DNA of 41,286 nucleotides from a virus, in IMG/VR virus record IMGVR_UViG_3300047462_000747, positions 1 to 41,286 of that record, one strand, 5' to 3'. The position numbers and the translations under genes are program-made. How positions within the stretch are numbered: position 1 is the first letter of the stretch; every line of letters starts with the position of its first letter. Positions 9,001 to 16,750 of the stretch are shown here, one piece after another. The notes below the pieces were generated by a model. The model was not told the DNA's origin and did no database searches. It was given only the letters and a program-made list of their open reading frames with translations.

Positions 9001-11616
9001 ACCAATCAGCCAGTTAGCGGCGGCGATGATCGCGCTACCGCCTGTCGCTGCATCGGCCTTGGCCGCTTCGCCAACGACGACGGCGCTTGTCTCGGTATTG
9101 ACGGCAAACAGCTTCTTAGCCAATGATTCGACTGTCAATGCCATCTCGGCCACGCGATAAGCCTTCTCCACGTCTTCCATGAGCTTGTAGCCCCTGGAGT
9201 TCTTATCAAAGAAAGATGCGGCAGCAGCGGCGATGTCGCCGTACTGCTTGATCTGTGCTGCTGCCGAATTTTGATTCGCCTTATCCTGCGCCGCCTGGAT
9301 GACTGCCTGGTCACCATTGGCCGCATCCGTTTCGGCTTTTAGCTTGGTCTGAATTTCGTGCGTGGTGTTGCCGTAGTCAACGAAAGCCGATGTCATCTTG
9401 CCGATGGCCGTACCGATATTGCCGAATGATGTCGTCAACTCGGTTTCCATCTGCTTGACGGCTGTGATCGCATCCTTGAATTGTTGGGTGTCGATCTTCT
9501 TTTGTTCTTCGGCAGCATCCAGCGCAGCGCCTTGCTGCTTCAGTTCCATCAATTGCTTTTGCTTGTCGATTTTCTGCTGCGTCACCGCCAGCAATTGCGC
9601 ATCGATAGCAAGCGAATTGCCGTCCAGTGTGTTGCTGGCGATCATTTCGGTCAGGTATTGCGCATAGCTTTCGGACTCGGCCAGCTTTTCCGCTTCGATC
9701 TGCTTTAACGCCAGGTCGCGCTGCGACGCTGTCTGCCCAATCAGCGCATTGTGTTGCTTCTGCTTGGCAATGGCGTTATCCAACTGCGTGTTTTGCGTAG
9801 CGCCTACTTGTTCGATAGCCTTCGATATCGAATCGTAGATTGCTTCCTGGTCGATCAGGAATTTATTGACGCCGGAATTCTCGATTTCGGTGGCTTGCGC
9901 TTGCAGGCGCGTCAACTCGTTTTGATGCGCCTGGCGTTGCGTGGCGTCCAGGCCCGCGACCTGCAACATCGCTTGCTCGTATTGCTGTTTGGATGTGTTG
10001 ACTTCCAATGCATTGTTGGTCATCTCTGCATCGAATTGCGATTGCGTGATCTGGTGACGCTTCAATTGTGCGCTGAGGTCGTCGGCCTCGGTCTTGATTG
10101 CAATCTCGCGCAATGCTTCCGCTGCTTTTTGTTGCGCGTCGATCTGCGCTTGTGCGCTGTTGTCCGCATACTTGGCAACGATCTTGGCTTTTTCTTCGGC
10201 CAGGGCTTCTTCGCCAATACCCGCCTTTTGCGCAGCGGCGGTAACCGCCTCGATCTCATCGACCATCTGCTCATGGCGGCTGCGATTGGCCTGGACGATC
10301 TTGTCCCACGCCTGCTTGCCTTGTTCCTGGATTTGTTCGTGCTTCGTCTTTTCGGCTTGGAGCGCTGCCGCTTCGTCTTCAGCGCGTGCTTGTGCCTTCA
10401 GTTGCGCCATCTGCGCAAGGTCATCTTTCAAGCGTTGCATTTCTGCTTGCGCGGCGGTGCTTTGGGTGTCTCCCTTGTACGTAGTGTTAAGACGGTTCGT
10501 ACTATTGTCGATATCGGCCTGCAAGCGTGTGATTTGCTGGCCGACAGTGTCATCACCTGCCGCGCCTTTCATCGATTCCCATGCGCTCTTGGCCGCATTG
10601 GACAACTTGATCCAGGCACCTTCCAGCGTGCCGACCTTTTTTGCATGTCCTGCAAAGTCGTCATAGAACGCGGCCATCACAACGCGGATAGCTTCGGACT
10701 CGTTGCCTTGCGCAACCAGTTGGCGCACGTAGTCCATGTCACTAGCAGACATCGCGTGATACTGCTTGTTGTGTTCTTCGGCCCAGGCGACGACGTTGTC
10801 GCTCATCTTGACGAATTCTTTAACGACTGCGTCCGACGATGTGCCGGTAGCCTGGGCGAACGCAACGGCGGTCTTGCCGGTGGCTTCAAAGGTGTCAGAA
10901 GTAAAGCGGCCACTGGCGGCAAGCCCTGTCAAAATCTCGCGTGCCTTCCCGGCACCAGCATTGTCGATATTGCCCATCGACTGCGCCATCGTATTGATCT
11001 TGTCTTCGGTCAGGCCCGCCATGTTGCCAGTCAGGTCAAGGGCTTGCCGGATGGCTTCTTGCTCTTGCGAGGCTTCATAGGCAGCAACGCCGAACGCAGC
11101 AACTGCTGCAACGATTGCCATGATGCCCAGGCCGACCGGTGTAAAAAGCGCGGGCAGCAATCCCATGCGACTTGCAAGCACCGTTGCGCTGCCTGCCATC
11201 TGATCAAAACTGCCCGACGCGAATTCGCGGCCCAACACCATGACTTCGCGTGTTGTGCCAGCGGTCGCAATGCTCAAGCCGTTTTGCGCAGCAGTGGCCG
11301 CCGCGATCTGCGCAATCATCGGCGCGGCTTCTTCGGTTAAGCCTAACTCTGCGGCGCGCATTTCCAGCAACTGCGCTTTGTTCAAGCCGATGGCGGCGGC
11401 TTGCTCGCGCAAGCTGTCCAGGTAGGCAAGCTGGCCGACCGTCAATTGCGCGGTGGCATTGCTCAAATCCTTTTGCGCTGCCGCCATTGACGCACCGACG
11501 TTCTGGGCCGACGCGCCCATCCTGGTAGTGGCTTCGGTAACCTGGTCGATACCGTCAACAGCATCCTTGTTGCCGTCAACGCTGATCTTGATACCTAATT
11601 CCACCACTTGCGCCAT
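6031..11616 (-). CDS. Tail tape measure protein
   Basis: At 1861 aa this is by far the largest gene. Residues about 70-350 match the pattern of prophage tail-length tape measure proteins, with a hydrophobic segment at about 155-185. Long Gln/Ala/Lys-rich coiled coils follow (about 350-530, 540-770, 1440-1640), with a second hydrophobic patch near 860-920. The C-terminus has GPSRRPNIKDAD and a basic end (KKKAVLAAAK). Tape measures fix tail length at roughly 0.15 nm per residue, which predicts a tail near 280 nm. GAGGA lies 7 nt upstream of the ATG, and the gene follows the chaperone frames as in siphophages. Confidence 0.93.
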   Translation of the reverse strand: MAQVVELGIKISVDGNKDAVDGIDQVTEATTRMGASAQNVGASMAAAQKDLSNATAQLTVGQLAYLDSLREQAAAIGLNKAQLLEMRAAELGLTEEAAPMIAQIAAATAAQNGLSIATAGTTREVMVLGREFASGSFDQMAGSATVLASRMGLLPALFTPVGLGIMAIVAAVAAFGVAAYEASQEQEAIRQALDLTGNMAGLTEDKINTMAQSMGNIDNAGAGKAREILTGLAASGRFTSDTFEATGKTAVAFAQATGTSSDAVVKEFVKMSDNVVAWAEEHNKQYHAMSASDMDYVRQLVAQGNESEAIRVVMAAFYDDFAGHAKKVGTLEGAWIKLSNAAKSAWESMKGAAGDDTVGQQITRLQADIDNSTNRLNTTYKGDTQSTAAQAEMQRLKDDLAQMAQLKAQARAEDEAAALQAEKTKHEQIQEQGKQAWDKIVQANRSRHEQMVDEIEAVTAAAQKAGIGEEALAEEKAKIVAKYADNSAQAQIDAQQKAAEALREIAIKTEADDLSAQLKRHQITQSQFDAEMTNNALEVNTSKQQYEQAMLQVAGLDATQRQAHQNELTRLQAQATEIENSGVNKFLIDQEAIYDSISKAIEQVGATQNTQLDNAIAKQKQHNALIGQTASQRDLALKQIEAEKLAESESYAQYLTEMIASNTLDGNSLAIDAQLLAVTQQKIDKQKQLMELKQQGAALDAAEEQKKIDTQQFKDAITAVKQMETELTTSFGNIGTAIGKMTSAFVDYGNTTHEIQTKLKAETDAANGDQAVIQAAQDKANQNSAAAQIKQYGDIAAAAASFFDKNSRGYKLMEDVEKAYRVAEMALTVESLAKKLFAVNTETSAVVVGEAAKADAATGGSAIIAAANWLIGNSAAAAGVANQSMGDPYTAWARMAAMAAVMVGLGFVVKTGGDSAPDPNSAAQQQAAQGTGTSYGDAQKQSDSIAASMKLLVNNSGALLPLTSQMATSLQAIENGINGVSNILQGQGISGTNMGIETGKTSSATSRALTTAVDSLTNGLLGNVVGGAINNLLGGLTNRISNFFGGSTSKSVIDSGLQLSGTVGALAQGQGVDDYATVNTHVDGGWFHESSNSDSQVTQAASAQTSQQFALIFSSLESTLQAAATAIGSSATDVGKAVANIPIQTNISLQGLTGTALTTALNSVLSATTDKIVNSLISQNLLPNLSQFAQVGEGYLTTLVRVATGVEQANVAMQGLGLTAVSFTDIVNKQGDIATEIERQTIVAAQTVTTETTQLFTRTGGLSPQLRLVTNSVVSGIGQIIQAFTGSAADMVTLYQNLLSIQKAMNDVALNGNSLTSAMIQGAGGTSQLSSGLSDYLKDFFSPAEQSAAEMKDLNAQFTALGLKMPATKDGFRQLVASIDTSTTGGQTLVGKLLNLSGAFSDAVDHANALQTASTGAADAMSAITQQMDQVGTLQKSLAGSLQTVAQNGIGYDMGAHLDDNVNTAQTAFDGIADDTSSSSLTARISAASDLQNAIMASYNYQYSALQTQVQAQQQAYQAAQQAANQLSQTFKSLGTYAQSLLTSELSPLSNQQKLAASQQQYQTTLAAAQNGDATAAKALQNDANNYLTQSRSYYASGSQYDAIFQSVQQALSSLGSRGDASVSSITQAGFQMSADLQKQLNDLQTKANDQLTGIQDVTKKWQADLQKQLADQATAVVAIPTALATITASLNTLDTRIGAAVAAALAQQAINIAAQQAANTAAHANTGASNVSAPDKTGGPGPSRRPNIKDADATMQLDGSHADGLERVPFDGYRAELHEGEGVIDAPAMAAIRRYFNAPAPSRSASNDGATIAALNEQVRQLQALVTLHSAGYQALLARLDRSNSALDGIKKKAVLAAAK

Positions 11617-11626
11617 GTCTCTATCC

Positions 11627-12040
11627 TCATTGTTGCTGCTGTTTGTCTAACTGTTCCTGCCACTGCTTGCGAATCACTTCCAGGGCCGCCGCTTCCATGA
11701 TCCGAATTTCGTTAAAAATTTCCGGCCACTTCCTTCGCCTGACGTCCGGCCTGTAGCGTTCAACGATGGGTAACGCCGCATACTTGATGTTTGTTCGCAC
11801 GCCGTCTGCATTGACGTCCCATTGCGTTGACAGCGCCAGGAATACTTCCAGCGTCGTGCGATTGTCGCGATGTACTTCGTAGCATTCGCGTTCCGTCGTG
11901 GCTTCGACCGGCGCATCGGCAATTTCATCTTCCAGGCCAAAGGCGCGCATGTCTTCGGCCAATTCGTCGCTGATGTGGGCGTTGTCGAATCCGTCATTGC
12001 TGCGTCCGCCGCCCGCCCACCAAGCGGCGGCCCCTTCTAG
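11627..12040 (-). CDS. Tail assembly chaperone, downstream (T-like) part, reached by -1 frameshift
   Basis: This frame lacks its own good start and is in the -1 frame relative to the chaperone upstream. It is entered at the A AAA AAC site at 12040-12046. Translation after the slip reads L-E-G-A-A-A-W-W-A-G-G-G and runs 137 residues to TGA at 11627-11629, giving a 250-aa fusion. The phrases EVFLALSTQW and IKYAALP match the DUF1799 family, the second half of tail chaperones in this phage type. In lambda the G and GT products coat the tape measure during tail assembly. A TTG at 11962 could in principle start a shorter 111-aa form. Confidence 0.85.
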   Translation of the reverse strand, partial: LEGAAAWWAGGGRSNDGFDNAHISDELAEDMRAFGLEDEIADAPVEATTERECYEVHRDNRTTLEVFLALSTQWDVNADGVRTNIKYAALPIVERYRPDVRRRKWPEIFNEIRIMEAAALEVIRKQWQEQLDKQQQQ

Positions 12041-12046
12041 TTTTTT
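12005..12046 (-). promoter_or_regulatory. Programmed -1 frameshift site with downstream stem-loop
   Basis: On the minus strand the codons GCA AAA AAC TAG contain the canonical heptamer A AAA AAC (12046 to 12040) in the correct phase. After a 9-nt spacer, CCGCCGC can pair with GCGGCGG in an all-GC stem. The zero-frame stop follows at once (12037-12039), and the -1 frame is open into the DUF1799-type sequence. This matches the frameshift arrangement of tail assembly chaperone genes. Confidence 0.88.
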
Positions 12047-12378
12047 GCCTTGGCCCCGGAGATGGAAGCAAAGAAGGTTTTAACGATGGTCATTCGCGTC
12101 GGGAAAACGTTCAACACGGCGGCGAGATTGGCTTCGTTAAATTCCAGCAGAGTGCCGTTCTCGTCCTGGACGTCCTTCCAGCCGACCAACACTTCATCAA
12201 TGAGACCTTTATCGGTTAATGTCTTCGCGCCCAAGCGATCAGTAACGTCATCCAGTTCTTCCTGCGACAACCGCTTGAAAGTCGCGGTGAAGGCTTTTTG
12301 CTCGGTTTTGCCGTTATCGCCTGGTACATCGACCTTGACCGGCGTTGTGTATGTTGGGGTGGTTGAAATTTTGAACAT
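12037..12378 (-). CDS. Tail assembly chaperone, upstream (G-like) part
   Basis: This 113-aa protein is encoded between the tail tube gene and the tape measure, the fixed position of the G-type chaperone in long-tailed phages. The sequence (FTATFKRLSQEELDDVTDRL, then ...FNEANLAAVLNVFPTRMTI) fits the phage tail assembly chaperone pattern: a beta-rich start and an acidic helical middle. It ends AAA AAC TAG at a slippery site, so most ribosomes make this short form and a fraction continue into the next frame. Both products are expected to act in the cytoplasm during tail assembly and to be absent from the mature virion. Confidence 0.85.
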   Translation of the reverse strand: MFKISTTPTYTTPVKVDVPGDNGKTEQKAFTATFKRLSQEELDDVTDRLGAKTLTDKGLIDEVLVGWKDVQDENGTLLEFNEANLAAVLNVFPTRMTIVKTFFASISGAKAKN

Positions 12379-12404
12379 GTGTGTTTCCTTGTTGGGTACT
12401 GCGG

Positions 12405-13349
12405 TTAGATATTGATCATGGTGATTTCATCGTTACCGACGACAGGCGTCGGCTCCAGCGTCAGCTTGTAGGCCAGCATGTCATCGATCTTGTCGTAGTT
12501 CGCATCGAGAACACGGCACAGCATGTTGAGCTGGATTTTCTTTCCTGCTACGCTGCCGTGCGTGGTCGTAACCGGCACCACCACGCCGGAACTTGCGAGC
12601 GTGAACGGATTGAATGTGCCGAGGTCTGTCGCCAGCACTGTCGCCGTGGCCTGTGGCGCGCGATCAGAGATAACGATTTCCTTTTGCGGCCCAGGCAAAT
12701 CCATGCGGCTGACCTTGTTCCCGAAAGACCAATCAAGCTGTGACAGCGGCAATGCGACGCCGTTAATCGACAGCGGCAAGGTATTGGCGCTATTCGATCC
12801 TTCTTCAATCGGCCAGCCGGTACGCGTGACCGCAGGCGCGGCCTGGGGCGCTGGCACCACATATTGAAAATCGAAGGAGAAACTAAGCGTCGGTGTTCCT
12901 TTTGCGGCAATCTTGCCTTTCACTTCGCCCCGGCCACCCAGCAATGCATGCTGTGCGCCATCGATATTGATGTACGCGCAGACGCTGCCGAAATTGGAGC
13001 TAACCAGGTTATAGGCCGCCGACGTGGTGGCGGTGAGGGTTTCAGCCGTGCCGCATGCCAGCAGCAGCGGTGCCCACTTTGGCGACGTGCCAGCCGTGCC
13101 GGAACCGGCCAGCGCAACGTCAAACGTCAGCTTGGCCCAGGACGTCACGATAATGTTGCCGCTGTTGCCCAGGTAAGGCAGATCGATATTGCGTGCAACC
13201 TTGTCGTTATCCATCGGCGTCAACACCACGTTGCGCGCCTCGATCCAGTTGGCCGCGCCGGTTGGGATCGCATCGACGCCATAGGTCGCTTCCGGTTTGA
13301 TCAAGACGGCCTTGTTGCGCCAGCGGCGCGGTGTAATCAGGTTGGGCAT
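12405..13349 (-). CDS. Major tail tube protein
   Basis: This 314-aa protein starts MPNLITPRRWRNKAVLIKPE, followed by TYGVDAIPTGAANWIEARN, the typical opening of siphophage tail tube subunits of the Mu-like group. The body is beta-rich and low in Cys and ends in TLEPTPVVGNDEITMINI. It would polymerise as stacked rings around the tape measure. The start ATG overlaps the previous gene by 13 bp and has AAGGGG about 7 nt upstream. The gene lies between the tail terminator and the frameshifted chaperone, as expected. The absence of a sheath gene next to it is evidence for a non-contractile tail. Confidence 0.85.
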   Translation of the reverse strand: MPNLITPRRWRNKAVLIKPEATYGVDAIPTGAANWIEARNVVLTPMDNDKVARNIDLPYLGNSGNIIVTSWAKLTFDVALAGSGTAGTSPKWAPLLLACGTAETLTATTSAAYNLVSSNFGSVCAYINIDGAQHALLGGRGEVKGKIAAKGTPTLSFSFDFQYVVPAPQAAPAVTRTGWPIEEGSNSANTLPLSINGVALPLSQLDWSFGNKVSRMDLPGPQKEIVISDRAPQATATVLATDLGTFNPFTLASSGVVVPVTTTHGSVAGKKIQLNMLCRVLDANYDKIDDMLAYKLTLEPTPVVGNDEITMINI

Positions 13350-13519
13350 TGTTGTTCCCCTTCATGTGTAACGATTTGCGTGTCGGACGCCGGAATCTCG
13401 GCCACTTGCTCAGTTACCGGCGCATCCGTGGCCGCGACTGGTGTGCGCTTGCCGGTTACCGGATCGGCGATATAGCGCCCACCGATTCCCCAATACGGGC
13501 ATTTTGAAAAGTCGTTCAA
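13337..13519 (-). CDS. Small conserved phage protein between terminator and tube genes
   Basis: This is a 60-aa protein starting at a TTG (13519) that overlaps the previous stop (AATTGA), with AGGAG 6 nt upstream; a longer reading frame starts inside the neighbouring gene and is less likely. The sequence holds FSKCPYWGIGGRYIADPVTG, a short Cys/Gly motif I associate with small proteins at this point in Mu-like siphophage genomes, followed by an acidic Thr/Pro/Val tail. Function is unknown. Tight overlaps on both sides mean it is cotranslated with tail genes. Confidence 0.7.
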   Translation of the reverse strand: MNDFSKCPYWGIGGRYIADPVTGKRTPVAATDAPVTEQVAEIPASDTQIVTHEGEQQCPT

Positions 13520-13938
13520 TTTGCACTCCTGTCGATGTACGACGTTAAATAGATGTCTTGCCACCACATATGCATGTCCTTGAAAGCCAGGAGGCCGCTA
13601 CGGCCACGCGCCAGTGGGTCATAGTCGGGTGCCGCCTGCCAACCTAGCAACGCCGTCTTGACTGCTGCGCGCAGTGTTTCCAAGTCCTGCCTGGCCGCGA
13701 CGCCTTTCGGGTCGCTGACGTTGCGCACTACCAGAATTACGCCAAGCGTCACGGACACGCGCTGGATAACCAAATCGCCCATTGCGCTATTGCCGGGGTT
13801 TTCTTCCAGGGGGATGACAAACGCGGCGGGTGTACCTTTTGGCAAACTCTCGGCGGCATTCTGGAACTGTGCAGCACCGCCGACGTGCTTGAGCAATGGC
13901 ACATTGGTTTCCAGCCTGGCGATGACGGCGTCAATCAT
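13516..13938 (-). CDS. Tail terminator/completion protein (Mu gp37-like)
   Basis: This 140-aa alpha/beta protein carries MIDAVIARLETNVPLLKHVG at the start and a beta segment IQRVSVTLGVILVVRNVSDP. This is the arrangement of minor tail terminator proteins that cap the tube and connect it to the head. It sits between the gp36-like connector and the tube gene, consistent with that role. The start ATG overlaps the previous stop by ATGA. No catalytic residues are apparent. Assignment rests on order and overall pattern. Confidence 0.65.
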   Translation of the reverse strand: MIDAVIARLETNVPLLKHVGGAAQFQNAAESLPKGTPAAFVIPLEENPGNSAMGDLVIQRVSVTLGVILVVRNVSDPKGVAARQDLETLRAAVKTALLGWQAAPDYDPLARGRSGLLAFKDMHMWWQDIYLTSYIDRSAN

Positions 13939-14333
13939 ATGAAGCGATCCCGCTTAAAAACCGATGGCACTGGTTCCACGATGGCGACAATAGACGGCGC
14001 ATAGTCCTGGATCGGCGCAGCGGCTTGCAGCACTACTACGCCGTCTTGTACGTCCTTCAGCCATGCCACAGCATCAGTGAAGTCATTACGCGCCCGCTCC
14101 GTGACGGCGTCGCCTAGCAAGTAATAGCGTGCGATAGCGCATGCAACTTGCGTAAGCTTCGCCGGAACCGTGTTTAACGGCAGTGTGTAGCCGCCGACCA
14201 GGTAACCGTCAATCATCGCGTTGGCATCGGCCAGGATGACGTTTAACGCGCCAGGGTCTAGCATCGCTTCGCGTTGGGCGATCTCGTCTGCCCCATAGCG
14301 TTGCGTCAGATCGGCGCGGGCTGCGTAGGTCAT
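13935..14333 (-). CDS. Head-tail connector, DUF1320/Mu gp36-like
   Basis: This 132-aa protein begins MTYAARADLTQRYGADEIAQ, the hallmark start of the gp36/DUF1320 family, and has the matching middle (ADANAMIDGYLVGGYTLPL, then ACAIARYYLLGD). The family forms an adaptor ring below the portal of Mu-like and related phages. The gene overlaps both neighbours by 4 bp. The C-terminus ends in VFKRDRFI, also usual for the family. Confidence in the family is high; its structural role is known from relatives. Confidence 0.88.
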   Translation of the reverse strand: MTYAARADLTQRYGADEIAQREAMLDPGALNVILADANAMIDGYLVGGYTLPLNTVPAKLTQVACAIARYYLLGDAVTERARNDFTDAVAWLKDVQDGVVVLQAAAPIQDYAPSIVAIVEPVPSVFKRDRFI

Positions 14334-14644
14334 GCCGATTCGCCTTGAGACTCGTTATCGGCTGCTTCGGCCTTGTCGTCAGCGTTGACTGCATCGTCCG
14401 CCTGGTCGTCTTCCATCTCGATTTCCTTCACGGTCAGACCTGGGCAACGCTTGATTTCCTTGATTTGATCTTCGGTCAGATCGGACACCTTGACCTTTGT
14501 CGGTCTGTCGCTCCAGGACAAACCGGCGCGGCTGAAACCGTGCAGGATTGCCGTGACTTCCAAACCGGGAACGGTGCCGCTCGTATCTTGCCCCTGGTCT
14601 TTGCCCTTCTTGTTGCCTTGTGCATCCTTCTTCGTCGCTGTCAT
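14330..14644 (-). CDS. Mu gp35/HI1506-like head protein
   Basis: The product has 104 aa from the ATG at 14644, which has AGGAG 6 nt upstream; an in-frame start 48 bp further up lacks such a site. The N-terminus is Lys/Gln-rich, the middle reads LEVTAILHGFSRAGLSWSDR, then VKVSDLTEDQIKEIKRCPGL, the core of the HI1506-type family. The tail is strongly acidic (EMEDDQADDAVNADDKAE). It lies between the capsid and gp36 genes, as gp35 does in Mu. Exact function is not established; a minor head or connector role is likely. Confidence 0.72.
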   Translation of the reverse strand: MTATKKDAQGNKKGKDQGQDTSGTVPGLEVTAILHGFSRAGLSWSDRPTKVKVSDLTEDQIKEIKRCPGLTVKEIEMEDDQADDAVNADDKAEAADNESQGESA

Positions 14645-14725
14645 GACTACTCCTGTTTGTTGATTCATTGATTTGACGTCACGGCTGCGCAAGCACAGCC
14701 GGACGCATTAGGCCGTGGTGGCCGG

Positions 14726-15658
14726 TTAGTTGTTATTCGCTTGGGTGCCGTCCGAGCCGTAGCACAGTTGCCAGAAGGCGTAACCGCCTGCTGCACGCGC
14801 TTCGCAGCCGAACTTGTACATCTTGCGATTGAAGACGTCTGCGGCCTGCGGATCGATCTGCTGCACGAATACAGGTGCCTTGCGTTGTTGATAGATGAAC
14901 GGCTTGACCGGCTTTGTCGTGTCCAGCAGGAACCAGGCTGTTTTGGACATCAAGCGTTGATCGACCACGACTTCATAAGCGCCCTTGAATGGATTGGGCT
15001 TGCCATCTTGCAGGCGGTCGGTCGTCATCAGCGCGTTGGCGGTTTGCTTCAACGCTGGCGGCACCAACAAGATGTTGCCCTGAATGTTCAACGGTCGGCC
15101 CTGGTCGTCAACCATGCTCATCAACACAGTATCCGCTGCGCCCAGGCTGGCCTGCGCTGCTGTCAAGCTGGAGACAGATAACGCCAAAGTGCCGCGATTG
15201 CTCATCGTGCCAGGGGTGCCATCGGGATTGGTAATCGGATGATTGACGTCGCAAAAGAATTGCTTGTCGTAGCAGAAGGACGTAAAGGCACCATTGACCA
15301 ATCCCGATACGATTTCATCCGGCAACTGCTTGGCAGAGAGGCCCGCCATTTGTGCTTGCGGCGCGTAGATGCCGAGTTGATCGTCTTCGATGTCGTTGCG
15401 GTCTACTTCGACAGTCGCTTCCCAATCGTTATTGACAATGTTGTAGTTGAATGCGGACAGCGCCTTGACTGCTTTTTCACCGATCCACTGGCGCATGCGC
15501 GGGAACGTGGACAGCCAGTAATAGTTATTCTGCCTGGCGGTGGATGGCACCAGCATGGCGATCTTTTGCCAAGTCGTCGACGCATTGTCGAATGCGTTGT
15601 TGAAGTTGGTCTTCAGACTGATGAATAGGTTTTGTATGTTTTCCTGATTGACTAACAT
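14726..15658 (-). CDS. Major capsid protein (Mu gpT-like)
   Basis: This 310-aa protein matches Mu-like major head subunits: MLVNQENIQNLFISLKTNFN at the start, WLSTFPRMRQWIGEKAVKAL in the N-terminal part, then VEVDRNDIEDDQLGIYAPQ and LLVPPALKQTANALM further on. It forms the icosahedral shell, probably with a HK97-like fold. The gene follows the decoration protein and protease/scaffold genes as in other transposable phages. Length is the usual one for the family and no frameshift is present. Confidence 0.93.
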   Translation of the reverse strand: MLVNQENIQNLFISLKTNFNNAFDNASTTWQKIAMLVPSTARQNNYYWLSTFPRMRQWIGEKAVKALSAFNYNIVNNDWEATVEVDRNDIEDDQLGIYAPQAQMAGLSAKQLPDEIVSGLVNGAFTSFCYDKQFFCDVNHPITNPDGTPGTMSNRGTLALSVSSLTAAQASLGAADTVLMSMVDDQGRPLNIQGNILLVPPALKQTANALMTTDRLQDGKPNPFKGAYEVVVDQRLMSKTAWFLLDTTKPVKPFIYQQRKAPVFVQQIDPQAADVFNRKMYKFGCEARAAGGYAFWQLCYGSDGTQANNN

Positions 15659-15713
15659 GCGGTGTTCCTTTGCGAATGATGTTTAGATGCGCGGGTGTTT
15701 GTTTGTTGTTTGT

Positions 15714-16115
15714 TTATTCGATCCAAACACCATCGGTATCGATGCCGACCAGCTTACCGCCCGGCGAGCGTGTGTTCGTACCGTTGGTTTTGGCGACGGT
15801 GAAGTCGTCCACGATGTAGACCACCTGGCCCATGCTCGCTTGCGTGATTGGATCGGCGGCGCTATTGACCCACTTGAAAGCCTTGCGACGTCGCACGATG
15901 ATATTCACCGCGCCATCGGTGCCGTTGGTGTTATCGGCATAGGACTCGGCGCGACCGAGATATGTCAGCGTCGTAGCGGTTGCGCCTGGCGTCGCCATTC
16001 CGTTTGCATTGGCGCATACCATCGCGCCAACAAAGATTTTTACGCCGCCCGCTACCGGAACGTTGAGCATTTCGGTTTCCTTGAACGGGGTATTGCGATC
16101 AGCAGTTAAAGGCAT
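15714..16115 (-). CDS. Capsid decoration/cement protein (DUF2190-like)
   Basis: This 133-aa, Gly/Ala/Val-rich beta protein contains AGGVKIFVGAMVCANANGMA, then YLGRAESYADNT and GKLVGIDTDGVWIE, typical of small head-stabilising proteins encoded before the major capsid gene. It would bind the outside of the shell. It lies between the scaffold/protease and the capsid gene. No transmembrane segment or enzyme motif is present. I rely on composition and position more than on a firm family match. Confidence 0.7.
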   Translation of the reverse strand: MPLTADRNTPFKETEMLNVPVAGGVKIFVGAMVCANANGMATPGATATTLTYLGRAESYADNTNGTDGAVNIIVRRRKAFKWVNSAADPITQASMGQVVYIVDDFTVAKTNGTNTRSPGGKLVGIDTDGVWIE

Positions 16116-16177
16116 GTTTGATCCTGGATAGTGTTAAACGGGTTGTAGCTACTGCGTGGCGCGGTGCGTGCCTGTGC

Positions 16178-16750
16178 TTAGGCGGTGCGCTCGGCGTTCA
16201 ATGTCTTTTGAAAGTCTTCCTGCGTAACTCCCAGGGCCGCGCACATTTCTTTCTGACTCGCAGTCAACGCCGCATTGCCGTTGCCGCCGTCCGGCTGCTT
16301 GCCGCCTGTTTGCATACCGTTGAGTAGTGCGATAGGCGGCGCGTTCTTGAGGAAGGATGTCAGCGCGGCCAGGTCTTTTGCGCCGTATTCACGCGCCCAC
16401 GCTTCCTGTGCCGGAAGCAGCTTGCCCGCCTCCAATGCGCCCTTGACGATTGCATCCACGCGGGAGGTGTTGACCTCTGCCGACAGCGCCGAATAGCGGC
16501 CCTGTAGGTCTCGCATGACAGCGATAGGCACATACTGGGTCGGATCGGGTGTCGTCGCGCTCAACGATGCGATAGTGGCGCGCTGCGTGCTGATCAGGCC
16601 AATGAGATCGGTCGAAGCGGCGGCGCTGGAATCCTGTCCTTGTTTGACAACTGCGGTCAAACTCGCAAGCTGGCTTTGCATGTCAGCGTCGGTAGCTGTG
16701 GCCGGGAGGTTGAGCAAAATGCGAAGTTGCTCGCGCAAATTCAAATCCAT
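16178..16750 (-). CDS. Nested scaffold protein (Mu gpZ-like), internal start in the I gene
   Basis: The ATG at residue 185 of the protease frame is preceded by AGGAG with 6-nt spacing, a much better site than the one at the main start. The 190-aa product starts MDLNLREQLRILLNLP and contains only the helical scaffold half. In Mu, gene Z is nested in I in the same way. The sequence directly shows the start and its ribosome-binding site; separate production of the scaffold is inferred from the Mu model. Confidence 0.82.
   Translation of the reverse strand: MDLNLREQLRILLNLPATATDADMQSQLASLTAVVKQGQDSSAAASTDLIGLISTQRATIASLSATTPDPTQYVPIAVMRDLQGRYSALSAEVNTSRVDAIVKGALEAGKLLPAQEAWAREYGAKDLAALTSFLKNAPPIALLNGMQTGGKQPDGGNGNAALTASQKEMCAALGVTQEDFQKTLNAERTA

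Noticed and set aside
9751-11340. Long plus-strand frame of 529 codons opposite the tape measure gene
   Set aside because: It is a shadow of the biased codon use in the tape measure. It has an odd Leu/Arg/Cys-rich composition, no domain, and no ribosome-binding site.
11674-11997. 107-codon frame overlapping the chaperone T-like part
   Set aside because: The DUF1799-type sequence is in the adjacent frame reached by frameshifting; this one has no family resemblance.
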